DNA of 64,000 bases from Xanthoparmelia taractica (GCA_033085395.1 JANQBS010000033.1:184775-248774), one strand, 5' to 3'; shown: positions 46,010 to 58,300, counted from the stretch's first letter. Notes: generated by a model not told the origin, from the letters alone. Numbers and translations are program-made.

Positions 46010-46584
46010 ATGGCTGACGATGAAGACAAGCTCGTGACTAAGCCGTTCAAGTTTGTTACAGGTGACTTCTTCGTTGCTCAGGCCCCTTTATGCTGTAGAT
46101 GCTGATGTACATGACAGCCGGTTAGCCCTCTCTGCATTTTCTTGCGAGACGAACATTTGGACTGTAGCGTCTTGCACCCATCGCCTTGAGCCCCATCTGA
46201 CCAACATTCCATCTCTAGGCTTCGATGCGCGATTCCCTAATCAGAATCAGTGTGTATCCAATCTGTTCCTACATCTGTGGACAGGGCTCATAGCTTCCAT
46301 AGAACCAAGCACTGCTGGCAAAATTACGTCGATTACCACAAATGCATCTTAGCCAAAGGCGAAGACTTTGCTCCATGCCGTCAGGTACATGGGTCCAGGC
46401 TCTATTTCCAGATCGTTCAGCTAACCTTCGCTCCCAAGTTCTTTCTTGCTTACCGATCACTTTGCCCTAGTGCTTGGTGCGAACGCTGGGATGATCAGCG
46501 AGGTAACACCGATTCCCTCTATACATCACTTGGATACTAATCTTACTATCAGAGAAAGGCAACTTCCCTGTCGATCTTGAGTAG
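46010..46584 (+). CDS. cox12: Cytochrome c oxidase subunit 12 (6b)
   Basis: Intermembrane-space subunit of complex IV. Five exons: 46010-46061, 46219-46249, 46303-46384, 46439-46502, 46553-46584; 86 residues. The sequence begins MADDEDKLVTKPFKFVT and continues [20 protein letters not shown]. Disulfide motifs are CWQNYVDYHKC (CX9C) and CRQ-FFLAYRSLC (CX10C), as in Cox6b, typical of the Mia40 import route. It ends WDDQREKGNFPVDLE. No cleavable presequence, as expected. Introns are 157, 53, 54 and 50 nt. Confidence 0.96.
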
Positions 46585-46867
46585 AGATTGATTACTCATG
46601 TCACACAAGACATATAAAAGACGTGTGAGACAAACGGGTTTCATGAACCGATGATGCTGTGGTTGCTTGGATGGGCACTGCGCAAGATTGTACTACATAG
46701 CTCACCAATGGATAAAGTTGAGATCCTTCTAGGAGTCTAGACAGCAAAGAATCCATTCGTTGATCTCACGTGAATGCGATGCGATAATTGGCCAGAAGAA
46801 ATTTCTTCCCTGGCGCCTGATATGCACGGTGTAATATGTATTGAATCGTTGCTTGTGATAATAGCCT
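46585..46867. other. Convergent 3' region of COX12 and MRP49
   Basis: 283 bp, no gene seen. Confidence 0.4.
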
Positions 46868-47573
46868 TTAAGCAGCCTCGACTCTGCCTCTTGCCAAATC
46901 GAGCAATGCCTTCTCCTGCCTCCTGATCTCATTCAACCTGGCCTGCGCTTCTCTGTCTCTTTCGCTCCCACTTCTCTCATCGTCCAGATTCCTTAATTCC
47001 GTCAACTCATCCGGACTCGCCTCATATGGCATTCCTTTCGTCAACTCTATCAGCCGCGACAGAATCTCACTTTCATGTTTATGCTTCATATCGATCGTCG
47101 CTATCCTGTCCGCGGGCGCATATCCTGATGGCGCAGTAGACGGATCTGTCGACGAAGAAGGCGCAGGCGATGCTGTAGTGGAAGAAAATCTTGGAGGAGG
47201 TGCAAAATAGATCGTAAGCGTTGCGGATCCTTCTTGGTCATGAGAGCGGTTTACGGTCATCGATATCGCCGGGTTGTGGTACTTGAGGCGGGGCAGATAC
47301 TTGCGCCAGACTTTTCGAGCGCCGAAGTGGCCGTCATTGATCTTATGGGCAAATTCGAGATGTATTCGCTTGACGTCGTGTGATAATACAGCTGCACCGG
47401 GTCCAATGCGTATATCAAGAAGCTATGCGATTTTGTTAACGCGTGCTCCACGCCACGACAAAGCTGTTCTTTCACACTAACTTTCTATACACATGGTCAA
47501 CGAGGTGAGGTTCAGCTTCTTAAGATCTACAGCTTACCGCTTTCAGCTTTTTGGTGCGCTTTGCAACATTCAT
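46868..47573 (-). CDS. mrp49: Mitochondrial ribosomal large-subunit protein MRP49 (mL61)
   Basis: Exons 47573-47538 and 47422-46868; 196 residues. The intron is 115 nt (GTAAGC..GCATAG). The spliced start MNVAKRTKKLKA-LLDIRIG leads into the L51/S25/CI-B8-type thioredoxin-like domain: GPGAAVLSHDVKRIHLEFAH, FGARKVWRKYLPRLKYHNPA and ATLTIYF. A Ser/Pro-rich insert (about residues 93-125) and a charged helical C-terminus (NEIRRQEKALLDLARGRVEAA region) follow. This matches fungal Mrp49 in arrangement; the insert length varies in the family. Confidence 0.9.
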
Positions 47574-47748
47574 TGTTCCTATGCTGTTGATTTTGCTCCC
47601 TCCAGCGGTGATATTCATTACCACGATTACTTAAGCGGTTACACGATACACTCACGCTAGCTGTTTCATTAGGGTTTAAAGCCCCTCGCCAACGTCGCCG
47701 TGCAAAATACCTGCGCTTTTTCCCACACTCTTGCTAAGACTTACGCAA
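47574..47748. promoter_or_regulatory. Divergent spacer between MRP49 and the M20 hydrolase gene
   Basis: 175 bp between head-to-head start codons; must serve both promoters. Confidence 0.5.
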
Positions 47749-49994
47749 ATGGCCCCATCGGGACGAACCTTAGGTCAGAGAGCCTTGAAGCACTCACGAA
47801 ACTCTTGGAGACATGGCTCTCTTTCGAGGATGCAGCATCTGGCATTCACTACTTCCGTGTACCCTTCTGCTTCCGCGCCCAAAACTAATAAAGACAGACT
47901 CTGGGCCGATATTCATTACACTTGTCAATTTGGTCAGGGCAAGAGGTGGGGGAAGTAGGTCATTGTCTCGGAAATTTCCTTTCTGCCCGTCATCCCTTGC
48001 AAATGATGTCAATGATCGAACATTTTGGCTCGGTCTGTCCAAGCTGAGATGATCTTGGGCCAGAGGCGAAAACGAGACGGGCATGTCCAGGCTGGCTCTG
48101 TCTGATGGTGATCGCGAAGTGCGCAACTGGTTTGTGACAACCACAGAATCACTTGGTTGTAGCACTACGGTTGACTCCATGGTATGGGTGACATGTCTTT
48201 CTCACTGCTTTGATAAGTTGATATTCATTATTATCGATGCAGGGTAATATATTTGCGGTCAAGGAAGGAATTTCCAAGGGACCCCCAACAGTCGTAGGAT
48301 CACACCTAGACACTCAGTAAGGCTATGGAAGCAGCATATAATGGTAACACCCAATAATTGATCGGCTACAGGCCCACTGGGGGACGATATGTAAGATAAG
48401 GCTGTGGCTTTGTTGACAGAACGACACTCATTACAGAGTAGGATGGGATTCTGGGGGTCTGTGCTGGAGTCGAAATGCTCAGAGTTTTAAAGGAGGAGAA
48501 AATCGAAACTCAATTTTCCGTAGGTGTGGTCAATTGGACTAAGTGAGCAACAATATACTGGTGTACCTCTAACAGCACTGATGCGTGGTCTGGCTCCTAG
48601 CGAAGAGGGGGCAAGATTCCCCATCTCAATGGTATCATCAGGTGTATGGGCCGGCAAAATTCCCCTTGAAAAAGCCCATAGCCTTCGAGAAGTTGGAGAT
48701 GGGAAGCAGACCATGAAACAGGAGCTCGAACGTATTGGCTACCTGGGTGCAACGGAATCCAATTTTAGTACAATCCCCATTGCAGTAAGGCAGCAAGGCG
48801 TGTGATTTGGCTAATAAACCAAAGCTGATTGTAACGGCAGGCACATTTTGAATTGCATATCGGTGAGGGACTTTCTTACTGTTCTTCTATATACTAATGG
48901 CAACCGTCCTCGATGATAGTGCCTGGATTAGTACTGATCTAGTTCTACATATCAATCCCTGACGTGCGAAGATCGGGTGGACTAAATTAAGTGATAATAG
49001 AACAAGGTCCTCGTCTTCAAAGCCAGGGGAAGAAGATTGGGGTTGTTCGTGGTGTAAGCTGGATTACCGGCAATTGCAAATCAGCCCGTTGACTGCTTCA
49101 CATGAAGGTCCAAGCCTACCGTTGGCACACTATACAGATCAGCGGCCGCGACTGTCATACTGGCACAACGGATTTTGCTAATAGGTCTGAGTATGTATTT
49201 CCAAAATGCGAGCGTCCCTTTTTAGACCAAGTTTTGAGTCTGCAGAGTCGTTCCGGAGCTTTGACTTCATTGGGATACTTCAGGACTTAATGTAAGCGTT
49301 CAACAGCCAATGCTGACCCCCCAACCCTTGCTATAGTGCGATGCTCGCAGCAGCAAAAATGATACTGCATTCGCATCGCCTCGCGACGAAATACGCTTGT
49401 TTGGCGAGCACTGGGATTTTAACCTTGAGCCCTGGAAGCACGAACACTGTTCCAGGAGCTGTCCGTTTCAGCCTTGACATCCGGGCCGGTGAAGACAGCC
49501 GCTTGATGATGCTGGAACATGAGCTCAAAGTTGACTTTGACAAGATTGCGAAGAATGAAACAGTAGATGATTTTAACGAGAGCGGAACTATTGGCCGAGG
49601 ATGCACTGTGGAATGGACGCTTGACGCACCAAGCGAAGCCATCAAATTTGATGAAGACTGTATCCGTTGCGTGGACGAGAGCGCAAGGGAACTTTTCGGA
49701 GATGACCATGAGAAACTCACCCAGGAGATGATCAGTGGGGCAGGGCAGTACGAAATTCCTTCATGATTCCAACTCTATGCGGAAAGAACAGGTACTAACA
49801 AGGGATCAATCAGTGACAGTGTGTTCTGCAGCAAAGTGGTACCAACATCGATGGTCTTTGTACCATGCCGTGATGGGATTTCACATAATCCAACGGAGTA
49901 CTGTTCGTCTGAAGACTGCATGATCGGGGCGCAGGTTCTCATGGGCGCTTTATTACGCTATGATACGCTAAGAGCACGACGAAGTAGCTCGTAA
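47749..49994 (+). CDS. M20-family N-carbamoyl-L-amino-acid hydrolase / beta-ureidopropionase-like
   Basis: Zinc-dependent amidohydrolase; substrates in the family include carbamoyl amino acids, beta-ureidopropionate and allantoate. Eleven exons: 47749-47954, 48064-48181, 48243-48316, 48372-48390 (19 nt), 48442-48542, 48601-48784, 48841-48862 (22 nt), 49001-49053, 49108-49190, 49337-49747, 49814-49994; 483 residues. Metal-site and signature motifs: GSHLDTQ-PTGGRYDGILGV, NWTNEEGARFP, AHFELHIEQGP, GRDCHTGTTDFANRSD and SGAGHDSVFCSK, ending MGALLRYDTLRARRSSS. The start is basic and Ser-rich with few acids (MAPSGRTLGQRALKHSRNSW), suggesting mitochondrial import. Every junction is in phase, so the gene looks intact. 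The exact substrate cannot be told from sequence. Confidence 0.92.
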
Positions 49995-50282
49995 CAGAAA
50001 GCAAGCGCTCTGTCAACGTTGTGGCAGCATGCAGGTTCGATCAATGGTTGATGTGCACTTGAGCGTATACACCTTGAAGTAATCAGTAGCATATTACAGG
50101 GAACCTGTAGCGGATATAACGCGAATATTGAGGCTTTCTTATGGAAGCTGGCTATTTGCAGTTGTCATCTGCCTTTGTCGACCGAAGCCACACCAGCGTT
50201 TCTTTGACTCGACCAAATACGTTACTATCCGGCCGCTCTAGCGATTCCGCGAGGGCGCTGTATCAGGGGCACAGTCAGACTT
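49995..50282. other. Convergent 3' region
   Basis: 288 bp between the M20 hydrolase and RPS10 stops; no gene seen. Confidence 0.4.
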
Positions 50283-51086
50283 TTACGAGGGAGGAGCACC
50301 ACGACCCCTGCCGAAACCGCCGCGGAATGAAGGGGCGAATTCTCCAGGAGCGCCACCTTCCTTTGCGTCCCCCATTTCACGTCGTCGGTATCCGCCTTCA
50401 CGGTCTCCACGGTCGCCGCGATCCCCACGAGGTCCACCACGTCCACCAGGCCGACGTTCACGGTCGTCACCACCCATCATACCCTTTGGAGGAGCGTGAG
50501 AACGCTGTTGCTTGATGTGGGTAGCGGGCACGACCTCGGCTGGTAGATGAAGCCATTCCCGGAGATAATCAAGACCTTCGGGCGTGAGAGTGTAATAATA
50601 CCACTGCCATGAAAATCTTTCCCATTTCAGCATGACATTGCACGGTGTGCGGGGGAGCAACGGCTACTCACTGGGTCTTCAGGTAGCCGCGAGAGGTTAG
50701 AGACTGACAAGCCTTGACGACCTGTGACACGTTAGACCGGAGCAAACGAATCATGCATGGCGGAAATTACATAGAGATTCCTAGTATCGATCTCGTTGTG
50801 TTTCGGGAGGTTGGGATCTTTCTTCGCAACAAGAACGCCCTCTGGGAAGAAGGTGAGCACAAGTGGATCGGGCCAGTCAAATGGGACTTTTGAGCCGGGC
50901 TTAGTAGGCGGAGAGACATACCACGGATAAGGTACTCATGAATCTTCTTTCTATCGGCTTTAGGGATAAGCCTAATGTTGGTTAGCTACGCGTTGAGCGG
51001 ACTTGTATTCTCTATGAGTTAATCCCCTTTTGTTCAACGCTTAGAAGAAATGCCGTAGATGATGTATTGTCAAAATAAACTTACAT
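50283..51086 (-). CDS. rps10: 40S ribosomal protein S10 (eS10)
   Basis: Five coding segments: 51086-51085 (only AT), 50971-50922, 50841-50771, 50721-50672, 50616-50283; 168 residues. The start codon is split: AT, then a 113-nt intron (GTAAGT..CATTAG), then G, giving M-LIPKADRKKIHEYLIREGV. The domain continues AKKDPNLPKHNEIDTRNLY, VVKACQSLTSRGYLKTQF and SWQWYYYTLTPEGLDYLREW. A Gly/Arg-rich tail (GGRGGPRGDRGDRGDREG) ends GRGRGAPPS. Without the split start no ATG precedes LIPK in frame. The divergent neighbour SDE2 starts 224 bp away. Confidence 0.94.
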
Positions 51087-51310
51087 GATCGCGAATTCCT
51101 GTGATTCGGTGAATCGATGCTGAGCTTGGTTTGGGTAAAGACAAGGAAAGATGTTTGTGGGAGCTACTAAATTAGTAGTGCAAAGGCGATTGCCGCGAAG
51201 TCCGCGCGGCAGTTATACGTTATTTTATCCGACTAATGTCTTCGCAATCGCATCGTTGGTTATATTTTGAAGGTGTTTGCACCGGTAATTCCTCACTTAA
51301 GGTTCTTAGA
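51087..51310. promoter_or_regulatory. Divergent spacer between RPS10 and SDE2
   Basis: 224 bp between head-to-head start sites. No discrete element assigned. Confidence 0.5.
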
Positions 51311-52216
51311 ATGGCCCCTCAAACCATTAACGTCTTCTTGACTTCGTTCCCTGGTCTTGACTTGCCGTCTACCTTATCTCTACCTATCCACAGCTCTACT
51401 TCTATCGCAGAGTTGAGGCAACGGCTTTCAGATCGGCTGCCACAAATAGACTCTCGGCTCCTCCTTACCACTAGCTCAAACAAGTTGGTCTTCTCTTCGG
51501 AAGCCCCGGTGTCCACCTTGCTTTCTAGTCGCCATGATGCATTCCTACCTCTCCGACTCTCGGTACCTTTATGCGGTGGAAAGGGCGGTTTTGGCTCCCA
51601 GCTTCGTGCAGCTGGTGGGCGCATGTCATCTAAGCGGAAGAACAACCAAAGCGAGAGTAATAGCTCCAACCGGAATCTGGATGGCCGGCGTCTCAGAACT
51701 GTCAATGAGGCAAAGGCTCTTGCGGAGTATCTGGCGCTAAAACCAGAAATGGAGAAGAAAGAGAAGGAAAGCAGACGGGCTCGCTGGGAGCAAGTTGTTG
51801 CTCTTGCCGAGAAAAGAGAAGAAGGGATAAAAAACGGGTCAAAGGGCAAAGTCGACGGCAAATGGGTGGAAGATAGAGAAGAAGCCGGAGAGCGGGCGCG
51901 AGAAGCAGTGATCGCGGCAATGAGATCTGGAGAATATTATGACAATCTCAAAGATTTACCCGGCGGTAGCCCTGGCGGCGCATCTACTCAGGCAAGTATG
52001 AAGAGCAAGGTGGATGAGATGGAAGACTCGAACCCAACGGCGTTGGCAGCATTCTCGAAGTCCAAATCAGCTCCCGCGCTCGCAAGGTCATATTTCGGTT
52101 TCGACGAAGACGACGATAGCATGAGTAATAACGAAGAGGAAGAGGTACCAGCCGTGGGCACGGTAGATGTTACTGTAACATTAGGCGGCAAGGTTAAATC
52201 AAAAGCCATGGCGTAG
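51311..52216 (+). CDS. sde2: Splicing/telomere-silencing factor Sde2
   Basis: Single exon, 301 residues from MAPQTINVFLTSFPGLDL. The N-terminal ~90 residues form a ubiquitin-like domain ending CGG-KGGFGSQLRAAGGRMSS. In Sde2 the Gly-Gly/Lys bond (residues 90/91) is cut by deubiquitinases, and the lysine-starting product joins spliceosomes to excise selected introns. The conserved segment after the cut, with DGRRLRTVNEAKALAEYLAL, is present. A charged coiled-coil-like region and an acidic C-terminus follow. An upstream in-frame ATG at 51236 would block the expected ubiquitin-like start and is not chosen. Confidence 0.93.
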   Translation: MAPQTINVFLTSFPGLDLPSTLSLPIHSSTSIAELRQRLSDRLPQIDSRLLLTTSSNKLVFSSEAPVSTLLSSRHDAFLPLRLSVPLCGGKGGFGSQLRAAGGRMSSKRKNNQSESNSSNRNLDGRRLRTVNEAKALAEYLALKPEMEKKEKESRRARWEQVVALAEKREEGIKNGSKGKVDGKWVEDREEAGERAREAVIAAMRSGEYYDNLKDLPGGSPGGASTQASMKSKVDEMEDSNPTALAAFSKSKSAPALARSYFGFDEDDDSMSNNEEEEVPAVGTVDVTVTLGGKVKSKAMA

Positions 52217-52413
52217 CGAGTCTGGAACGTGCCATTCGTTTACAGTCAGGCGATGTCATTATTGGGAAGTTCTCTGATAGCGAAGGACTCGCCAATTCGA
52301 TGAGGAGATTTTGATACCAGATCTGAATCTTTGATTTTCTCGTCTTACGCTTAAAAAAACATTAAAATTACTAGCCTTATAAGTAACATACATCATCAGA
52401 ATTGTATCGTCCA

Positions 52414-54487
52414 ATGTCCAGACCCGCGAAATTCATGGCATACAGCATACGAACCACTAACCTGCTCAAGGAGTCCCGATTTTTGTTGCCGCATTTCCTT
52501 TGTCCTCTACTCGCATCATGTAACAGTGGTAACCATGATTTAGGAAGATGGCGCCCGAAATCTCGCAGGCACCAGCTCCATGTCGATGCCACCCCAACAG
52601 CCTCACACGGCTTTCCAACCCCTTCTCAACTGCTACATCTCCCACGATCGTGCCCAGGTTGCGGCGCGCTTACACAAATCGTCAGCCCGGAGCAGCCCGG
52701 CTACTATGGCACCAATCGGAAGTCTGTGAAAGCTTTCATAGGTCGCAATGGGCAAAACCCGAGTAACGGACATGACGGGGAGTCGAAAGTATTTGAAGAT
52801 GTCTTAGGAGCTGCAAATGCAAATCTGTTGTCCCAGATGGGCCTACACGGGGGAGGTGAAAAATTGATAAACGGTCAGATGTCATGACAATAGTTTCCAG
52901 CAGCAGTCTAATGTAAACACAGGCCGCAAAAGCTCTAAAGATATCACCACACCAGTCTGTAACCGCTGTCATGACCTGATACATCATCATACTGGCCATT
53001 CCGTCATTCATCCAACACTCCAATCCATCCAAGAGACCATTGCAGAATCGCCGCATAAATATAACCATGTCTATCATGTTCTGGACGCAGCTGACTTTCC
53101 ACTTTCTCTCATACCGTCTCTTCAACGGTGTCTATCACTGGCACCGCAAAGATCAATTAACCGGAGAGCTAAGACTAGTCATTATCAGTACGGGCGGAAA
53201 GCCGAGATGAGCTTCATCATTACACGTTCAGATCTGTTGGCCCCAAAAAAAGAGCAGGTCGATAGCCTGATGCCTTGCATCTTACAGGTTCTTCGAGATG
53301 CTTTGGGAGAATCCGCTGAAAATATGCGCCTAGGTAATGTGCGCTGCGTAAGTTCGAAAAGGGGTTGGTGGACGAAACAGGTCAAGCAGGATATCTGGAA
53401 TCGAGGTGGAGGCGGATGGATGGTAGGAAAGGTGAACGTTGGCAAGAGTAATCTGTTCGAGAACGTCTTTCCAAAAGGCCGCAACAATGATTATAGTCTT
53501 GGTTCATGGCGGCATCCTGCGCAGCAAGAATTGCCCAGTGGCTTACCTGAAGCCAACGGAGGTGAACAACAAGTGAGTCAATCACCCCAGGAAACGCCTG
53601 AGGAAGTGGAATCAGAGCTCCCTGAAGACTCTCTTCTGCCTCCTGCGCCGCCGGAAACTCCATACCCTGTGTTGCCCTTGGTATCGTCTCTCCCTGGGAC
53701 GACAGCGTCTCCAATCAGAGTCCCGTTTGGAGGTGGTAAAGGCGAACTGATTGATTTACCTGGTCTGGCGCGCGGGGACCTTGAACAATATATTACAGAG
53801 GTTCACAAGGCTGATCTTGTAATGCATGATCGGGTTAAGCCAGAGCAACTTGTGATCAAGCCGGGCCAGTCACTCCTCGTTGGGGGGCTTTTGCGTCTCA
53901 CGCCGACTACACCTGACTTGGTCTTTCTGGCCTACCCATTTCTACCGTTGAGGTGCCATGTTACTTCCACAGAACGGGCAATTGCACTCCATACTCAACA
54001 CGAAGATTCCGGTGTATTTACAATTGCAAAACCGGGTATTGGAAGCAGAATGCGATCAGCTGGGACTTTCTCATTGAAATGGGACGTCACTAAGCAGCGC
54101 GCTGGACCACTGACCAAGGCTGCCGCTGCTGGATTGACCACGAAGATCTTACCGTTCATAGTGTTTTCAGCGGACATCCTGGTCGAAGGATGCGGCTGGA
54201 TCGAGCTCGTTGTCCAAGTTCGAAAAAGGGACATGGAAACGAGATCGGAGCCTAGCGAACTCTTCGATACCAGGCCATATCCAAGGATTGAGGTTTCTAG
54301 CCCTGATGGCGGACATGTAGGAGTCCGACAACCTCTGAGCATCTGGTCGCTCTGTGGGAAGAAGCGTACACCACCGAGCAAAGCGCCCGTGAGGCCGAGA
54401 CGTAGCATGAAGGGGGTCAAGAAAAATCTGAAGAGAGCGAGGAGGGCAGTGGCATCATCTTACAATTACGAAGAAGATACCCTATAG
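52414..54487 (+). CDS. gep3: Mitochondrial circularly permuted GTPase Gep3/Mtg3
   Basis: Mitoribosome small-subunit assembly factor genetically linked to prohibitins. Exons 52414-52855 and 52923-54487; 668 residues. A paired-Cys zinc element CPGCGALTQ, with CNRCHDLIHHHTG after the intron, precedes the GTPase. Motifs are in permuted order: G4 ITRSDLLAPK, G5-like VSSKRGWW, G1 GKVNVGKSNLFENVF, then G3 ELIDLPGLARG. A long Glu/Pro-rich insert lies between G1 and G3, and the C-terminus is very basic (PRRSMKGVKKNLKRARRAV). The intron was set as GTGAAA..AACACAG to close the frame. The N-terminal start is tentative, but the region is suitably basic for a mitochondrial presequence. Confidence 0.9.
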
Positions 54488-55311
54488 TAAGCACGGCGTG
54501 ATCCCAGATATCTCGAGGTGAAGTTGAGGCCGATGGGTATATCTAATAGTATGCCATGGACTGGTAGTGGAAACAAGAATCAGTGGTTGCCCCAGGAAGC
54601 GTTGATCGATACCTCATGAAGATATTGCAACTACAATTCAATAAGAGCCCGCGAAAATTGCAGATTTGACTTTCAATCAATTTTTGTAACCCAACAAATG
54701 AAGACTTGATCTCAAATTTTTTAGTGTACAATTCCTTCTCTTTTCTTGATAATTACTATAACTTTATAAACCGAAGTCCAAAGTCGAAGATTCTTTATTC
54801 TTGAGTTCTCCGGCTTCGTGTATCGACTTTTATTTCAATCTTGTGTGATAAAGGTAATTCTTGCCCTCGGAAAGTGGGTGCTAGGGCAGGCACTACGTAC
54901 AAGTATCGCCATTACGGATACCTTACCTTACCTTACTTCCTTAGCTTGTAACATTGGTGCGGCTTAGCTCTTGGCTTGAATATTCAACCTTCACCTTGGT
55001 CTTTTCGTCTATTTCCAACAATGCCATTCTCACCCTTTGATTTCCAGGAAATGCCCAGCGTATCTGCGGTGCATAGATGTTCACCAACGCTGGCTTTGCT
55101 GCGATTCTTAGACAAAGTTCTTTGCGATACAGGCCAATTGCCTTCACCACGTACCGCCCGTGCCTGCCTCTTGTACCGACCGCATGTCTTGAGAGCAGCT
55201 TCACATTGAGCATAGCCTTTTGATGTAGGATAGCAGTCATTCTTTCGTATCGGCTTTGAAAAGCAGGTTGCATTCAACATCCAATTGGGCCTGATTTGGT
55301 GCTAAAGACCA
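54488..55311. other. Intergenic; HUL4 promoter
   Basis: 824 bp with no gene seen. AT-rich near 54640-54780, with a TACCTTACCTTACCTTACTT run near 54918-54940. Confidence 0.4.
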
Positions 55312-58300
55312 ATGCCTTCTTGGCCCCCTCGGCTGCACCTTGGTTCTCCTGCTCCAGGTCCGGGCCCAAAGTCAAGGGCAAGAGCTCTAAAGAGCCCGCA
55401 GTATCACGAAGAACAGATTGAAGATAATACGTACCGTGACCCACCACTTCACGGCGTGCCTGTAATAGCTTTCACCGGCACCTCGAGTCCTTCCCGTCCA
55501 AGCCATGGACGATCATACAGCCACCCTTTCCCTTCAATCTTTGGTGGCGGAAAGAAAGCTGAGAAGATTTCTGAACCTGTTTCCAATGACAATGCCCTAA
55601 AGACGTTGACCGAATCCTCATTCATCACGACTGGACCTACTTCTAAGGATCACTTGGCGGCGAATGGGACTTCTTTGCAGGATAACGAAAAGCAATTCGT
55701 GACAGGCAAATGTATGACGTGCGATTCTCGAGTCAGATGGCCCAGGCACTTGGATGTATTCCGCTGTACGGTGTGTCTCATGGTAAATGACTTGAAGCCG
55801 GGAGCAGGGTTATTAATAGGGGGCCGTGAAGCTGAAGGTCCAATTACTACCACATTGTCTTCAAGCCCAGAATCATCCAGACAAGGTACCACAAACCCTA
55901 GAACTATAACATTTCTCTAATTATCACAACAGTTCCTTACCTGTCTTTCGATAGGACTCGACAGCTGATTGACCAATGCATAAGTCTGTATTTACAATCG
56001 CGCTTGGAGCATGGTTTTGACCACTGTCCCCATTTTGGGCACATTCAAACCAAACGTGACGACGGCACAGATCCCGTAACATCTTCGCTTCTTGGAGACT
56101 CTGCTCTCGCAATTTCGAGCGGCGGACAAAGTGCCCCAACAATGCCAACCCCCTGTAGAGCTCCACCGCCGCCACCACAATCAGCTTTGCAGGCTCTGTC
56201 GCGCAAAATCACCAGCCCTGCATCTGAGTGTTCCGAGCAGCACGCGAAAGAACCTCCTCGGCTCATGTTTCGGCCCTTAGAAAATTATATAATAGCATGT
56301 TTCAGCAACCTCGAAGGCATTAATATGTCTTTTTTGACGGTCAGACCTCCCCATTTGGTTCGAGCTACCAGTGAAGGTACAGTTTTAAAGAAGTGCATGG
56401 CTCCAAGCGCTGAAGGTCGGTTTGCTCAAGAGACCCCTGTCCCAGAATTGGATGCGAAAACATTACTACTGGGCAACTTCGCGGAGAACGGGACCTGGTG
56501 GACGGGAAGAAGCCATTTAGAGCAGTGTCGACCTCAGGGTGATGCTTTCAAAATAGAGGAAGGGGATTTTGAAGAGAAAAGTAGGATGAAGTCGCCATGC
56601 ATCGATTGGGCGGAGTTGGATGAGTGGTACCACATGATCGCCACTGTTGGGCGCTCCTGGAGGAACCTCATGAATGAGAAAGGAAGAGCAATGTTGATGA
56701 GCGCATCGGCCAAAGATCTCGAGCAGATTGAGGACGATCTCGCCGAAGCCTGTGCGCATGTCCAACTAACGCTACTCAAGGCAACCGAAAATCTTCTTCG
56801 ACGACCCGGACAGCCCTTGAAAGCACCTAAGGATTGCCGCTTCTTGCTCATACTTCTTAAGAACCCATTGCTCTACGAACCTGAAATTGGCAGTGCAAAA
56901 CAGCCCACCTTCGCCAAGTCCGGAACGGCTGTTGGCCAAAGCCAGAGTACTGCCCCACGACCGCTGATGACTTCTCTGCGCCAACCTTCAATGTCTGGTC
57001 GACGGTCTCCGAGCACCAAAAGTGGTAGCACGAGCAAGCATTCGAGTATAATCAAGCGCATTCTAGGTCTCATGTCAAACCTTCCTAGCGATTGCCATCA
57101 CTGTCTGATAGTTTGGTTCTCTCGATTCCCTGAAGCGCACTTTCGAAGACTTGTAGAACTCGTTGGAAGCTTTGTCACGTACCGCCTTACCAGGCAACAT
57201 GGCAGGAAGAGATCTAACAGTCATGATCCACATGGCGGCTTAATACCTAGTGTTCCAGGCCCAGGAAGTTCTGCGCAATTTCACGCCGCTCTCAGTATTT
57301 CAGGGGCGCCGAAGTCGCCTGACAGGAATGATCCTAGCGTTCCGTACGGCGAAGATTGGCAGATTAAAGCCGCCGCAAGGGTCATGTCTTTACTTTTCTC
57401 CGCCAACAATCAAGGGTCGTCTCGAAGACGTGACAGTATCAAAGTCTGTGCATCTGCAGCTGCCAGATCAAGGGCTGGCTCAGCTGCTCGTAAGCGACCT
57501 CACCGACATGGTCAGCTTCTCCCAACTGATGCCTTTTATAACACTCTTTTAGACTGTTCTGACCTGGTAGCCGAATTCGAGGCATGGGAATCCCGAAGGG
57601 GAAGGTTCTCTTTCTGCCAGTACCCAATGTTCTTGTCAATTTGGGCCAAGATACGCATCCTGGAGCATGACGCTCGTCGGCAAATGGAGATCAAAGCTCG
57701 CGAAGCGTTCTTCAATAGCATCATGGGCCGAAAGGCAATAAATCAGTATCTTGTGCTGAGGGTGCGAAGGGATTGCCTTGTTGAGGATAGTCTTCGTAGC
57801 GTCAGCGAAGTGGTCGGCACAGGTCACGAGGAGGTCAAAAAAGGCTTGCGCATCGAGTTCCTCGGTGAAGAAGGGCTAGATTCTGGGGGGCTTCGCAAAG
57901 AATGGTTTCTCCTGCTGGTTCGTGAGGTGTTCGATCCGGAACATGGTCTATTCGTATACGACGAAGACTCTCACTACTGTTATTTCAACCCCAATACGTT
58001 TGAGACATCAGATCAGTTCTTTCTCGTGGGAGCGGTTCTTGGCCTTGCCATCTACAACTCTACCATCCTCGATGTTGCCTTGCCCCCCTTTGCCTTCCGC
58101 AAACTGCTCGCCTCCGCCCCCAGTTACACTGGACCTGCAACGTCAGCTTCACGCCCGAATTCCGGGTATACCCTGGACGATCTGGCGGAGTTTCGGCCAA
58201 CGCTCGCTAAAGGCCTGGGTCAGCTGCTGGAATTTGACGGCGACGTCAAGGAAACATTCTGCCGAGACTTCGTTGCGGTTGAGGAGCGATACGGCCAGCT

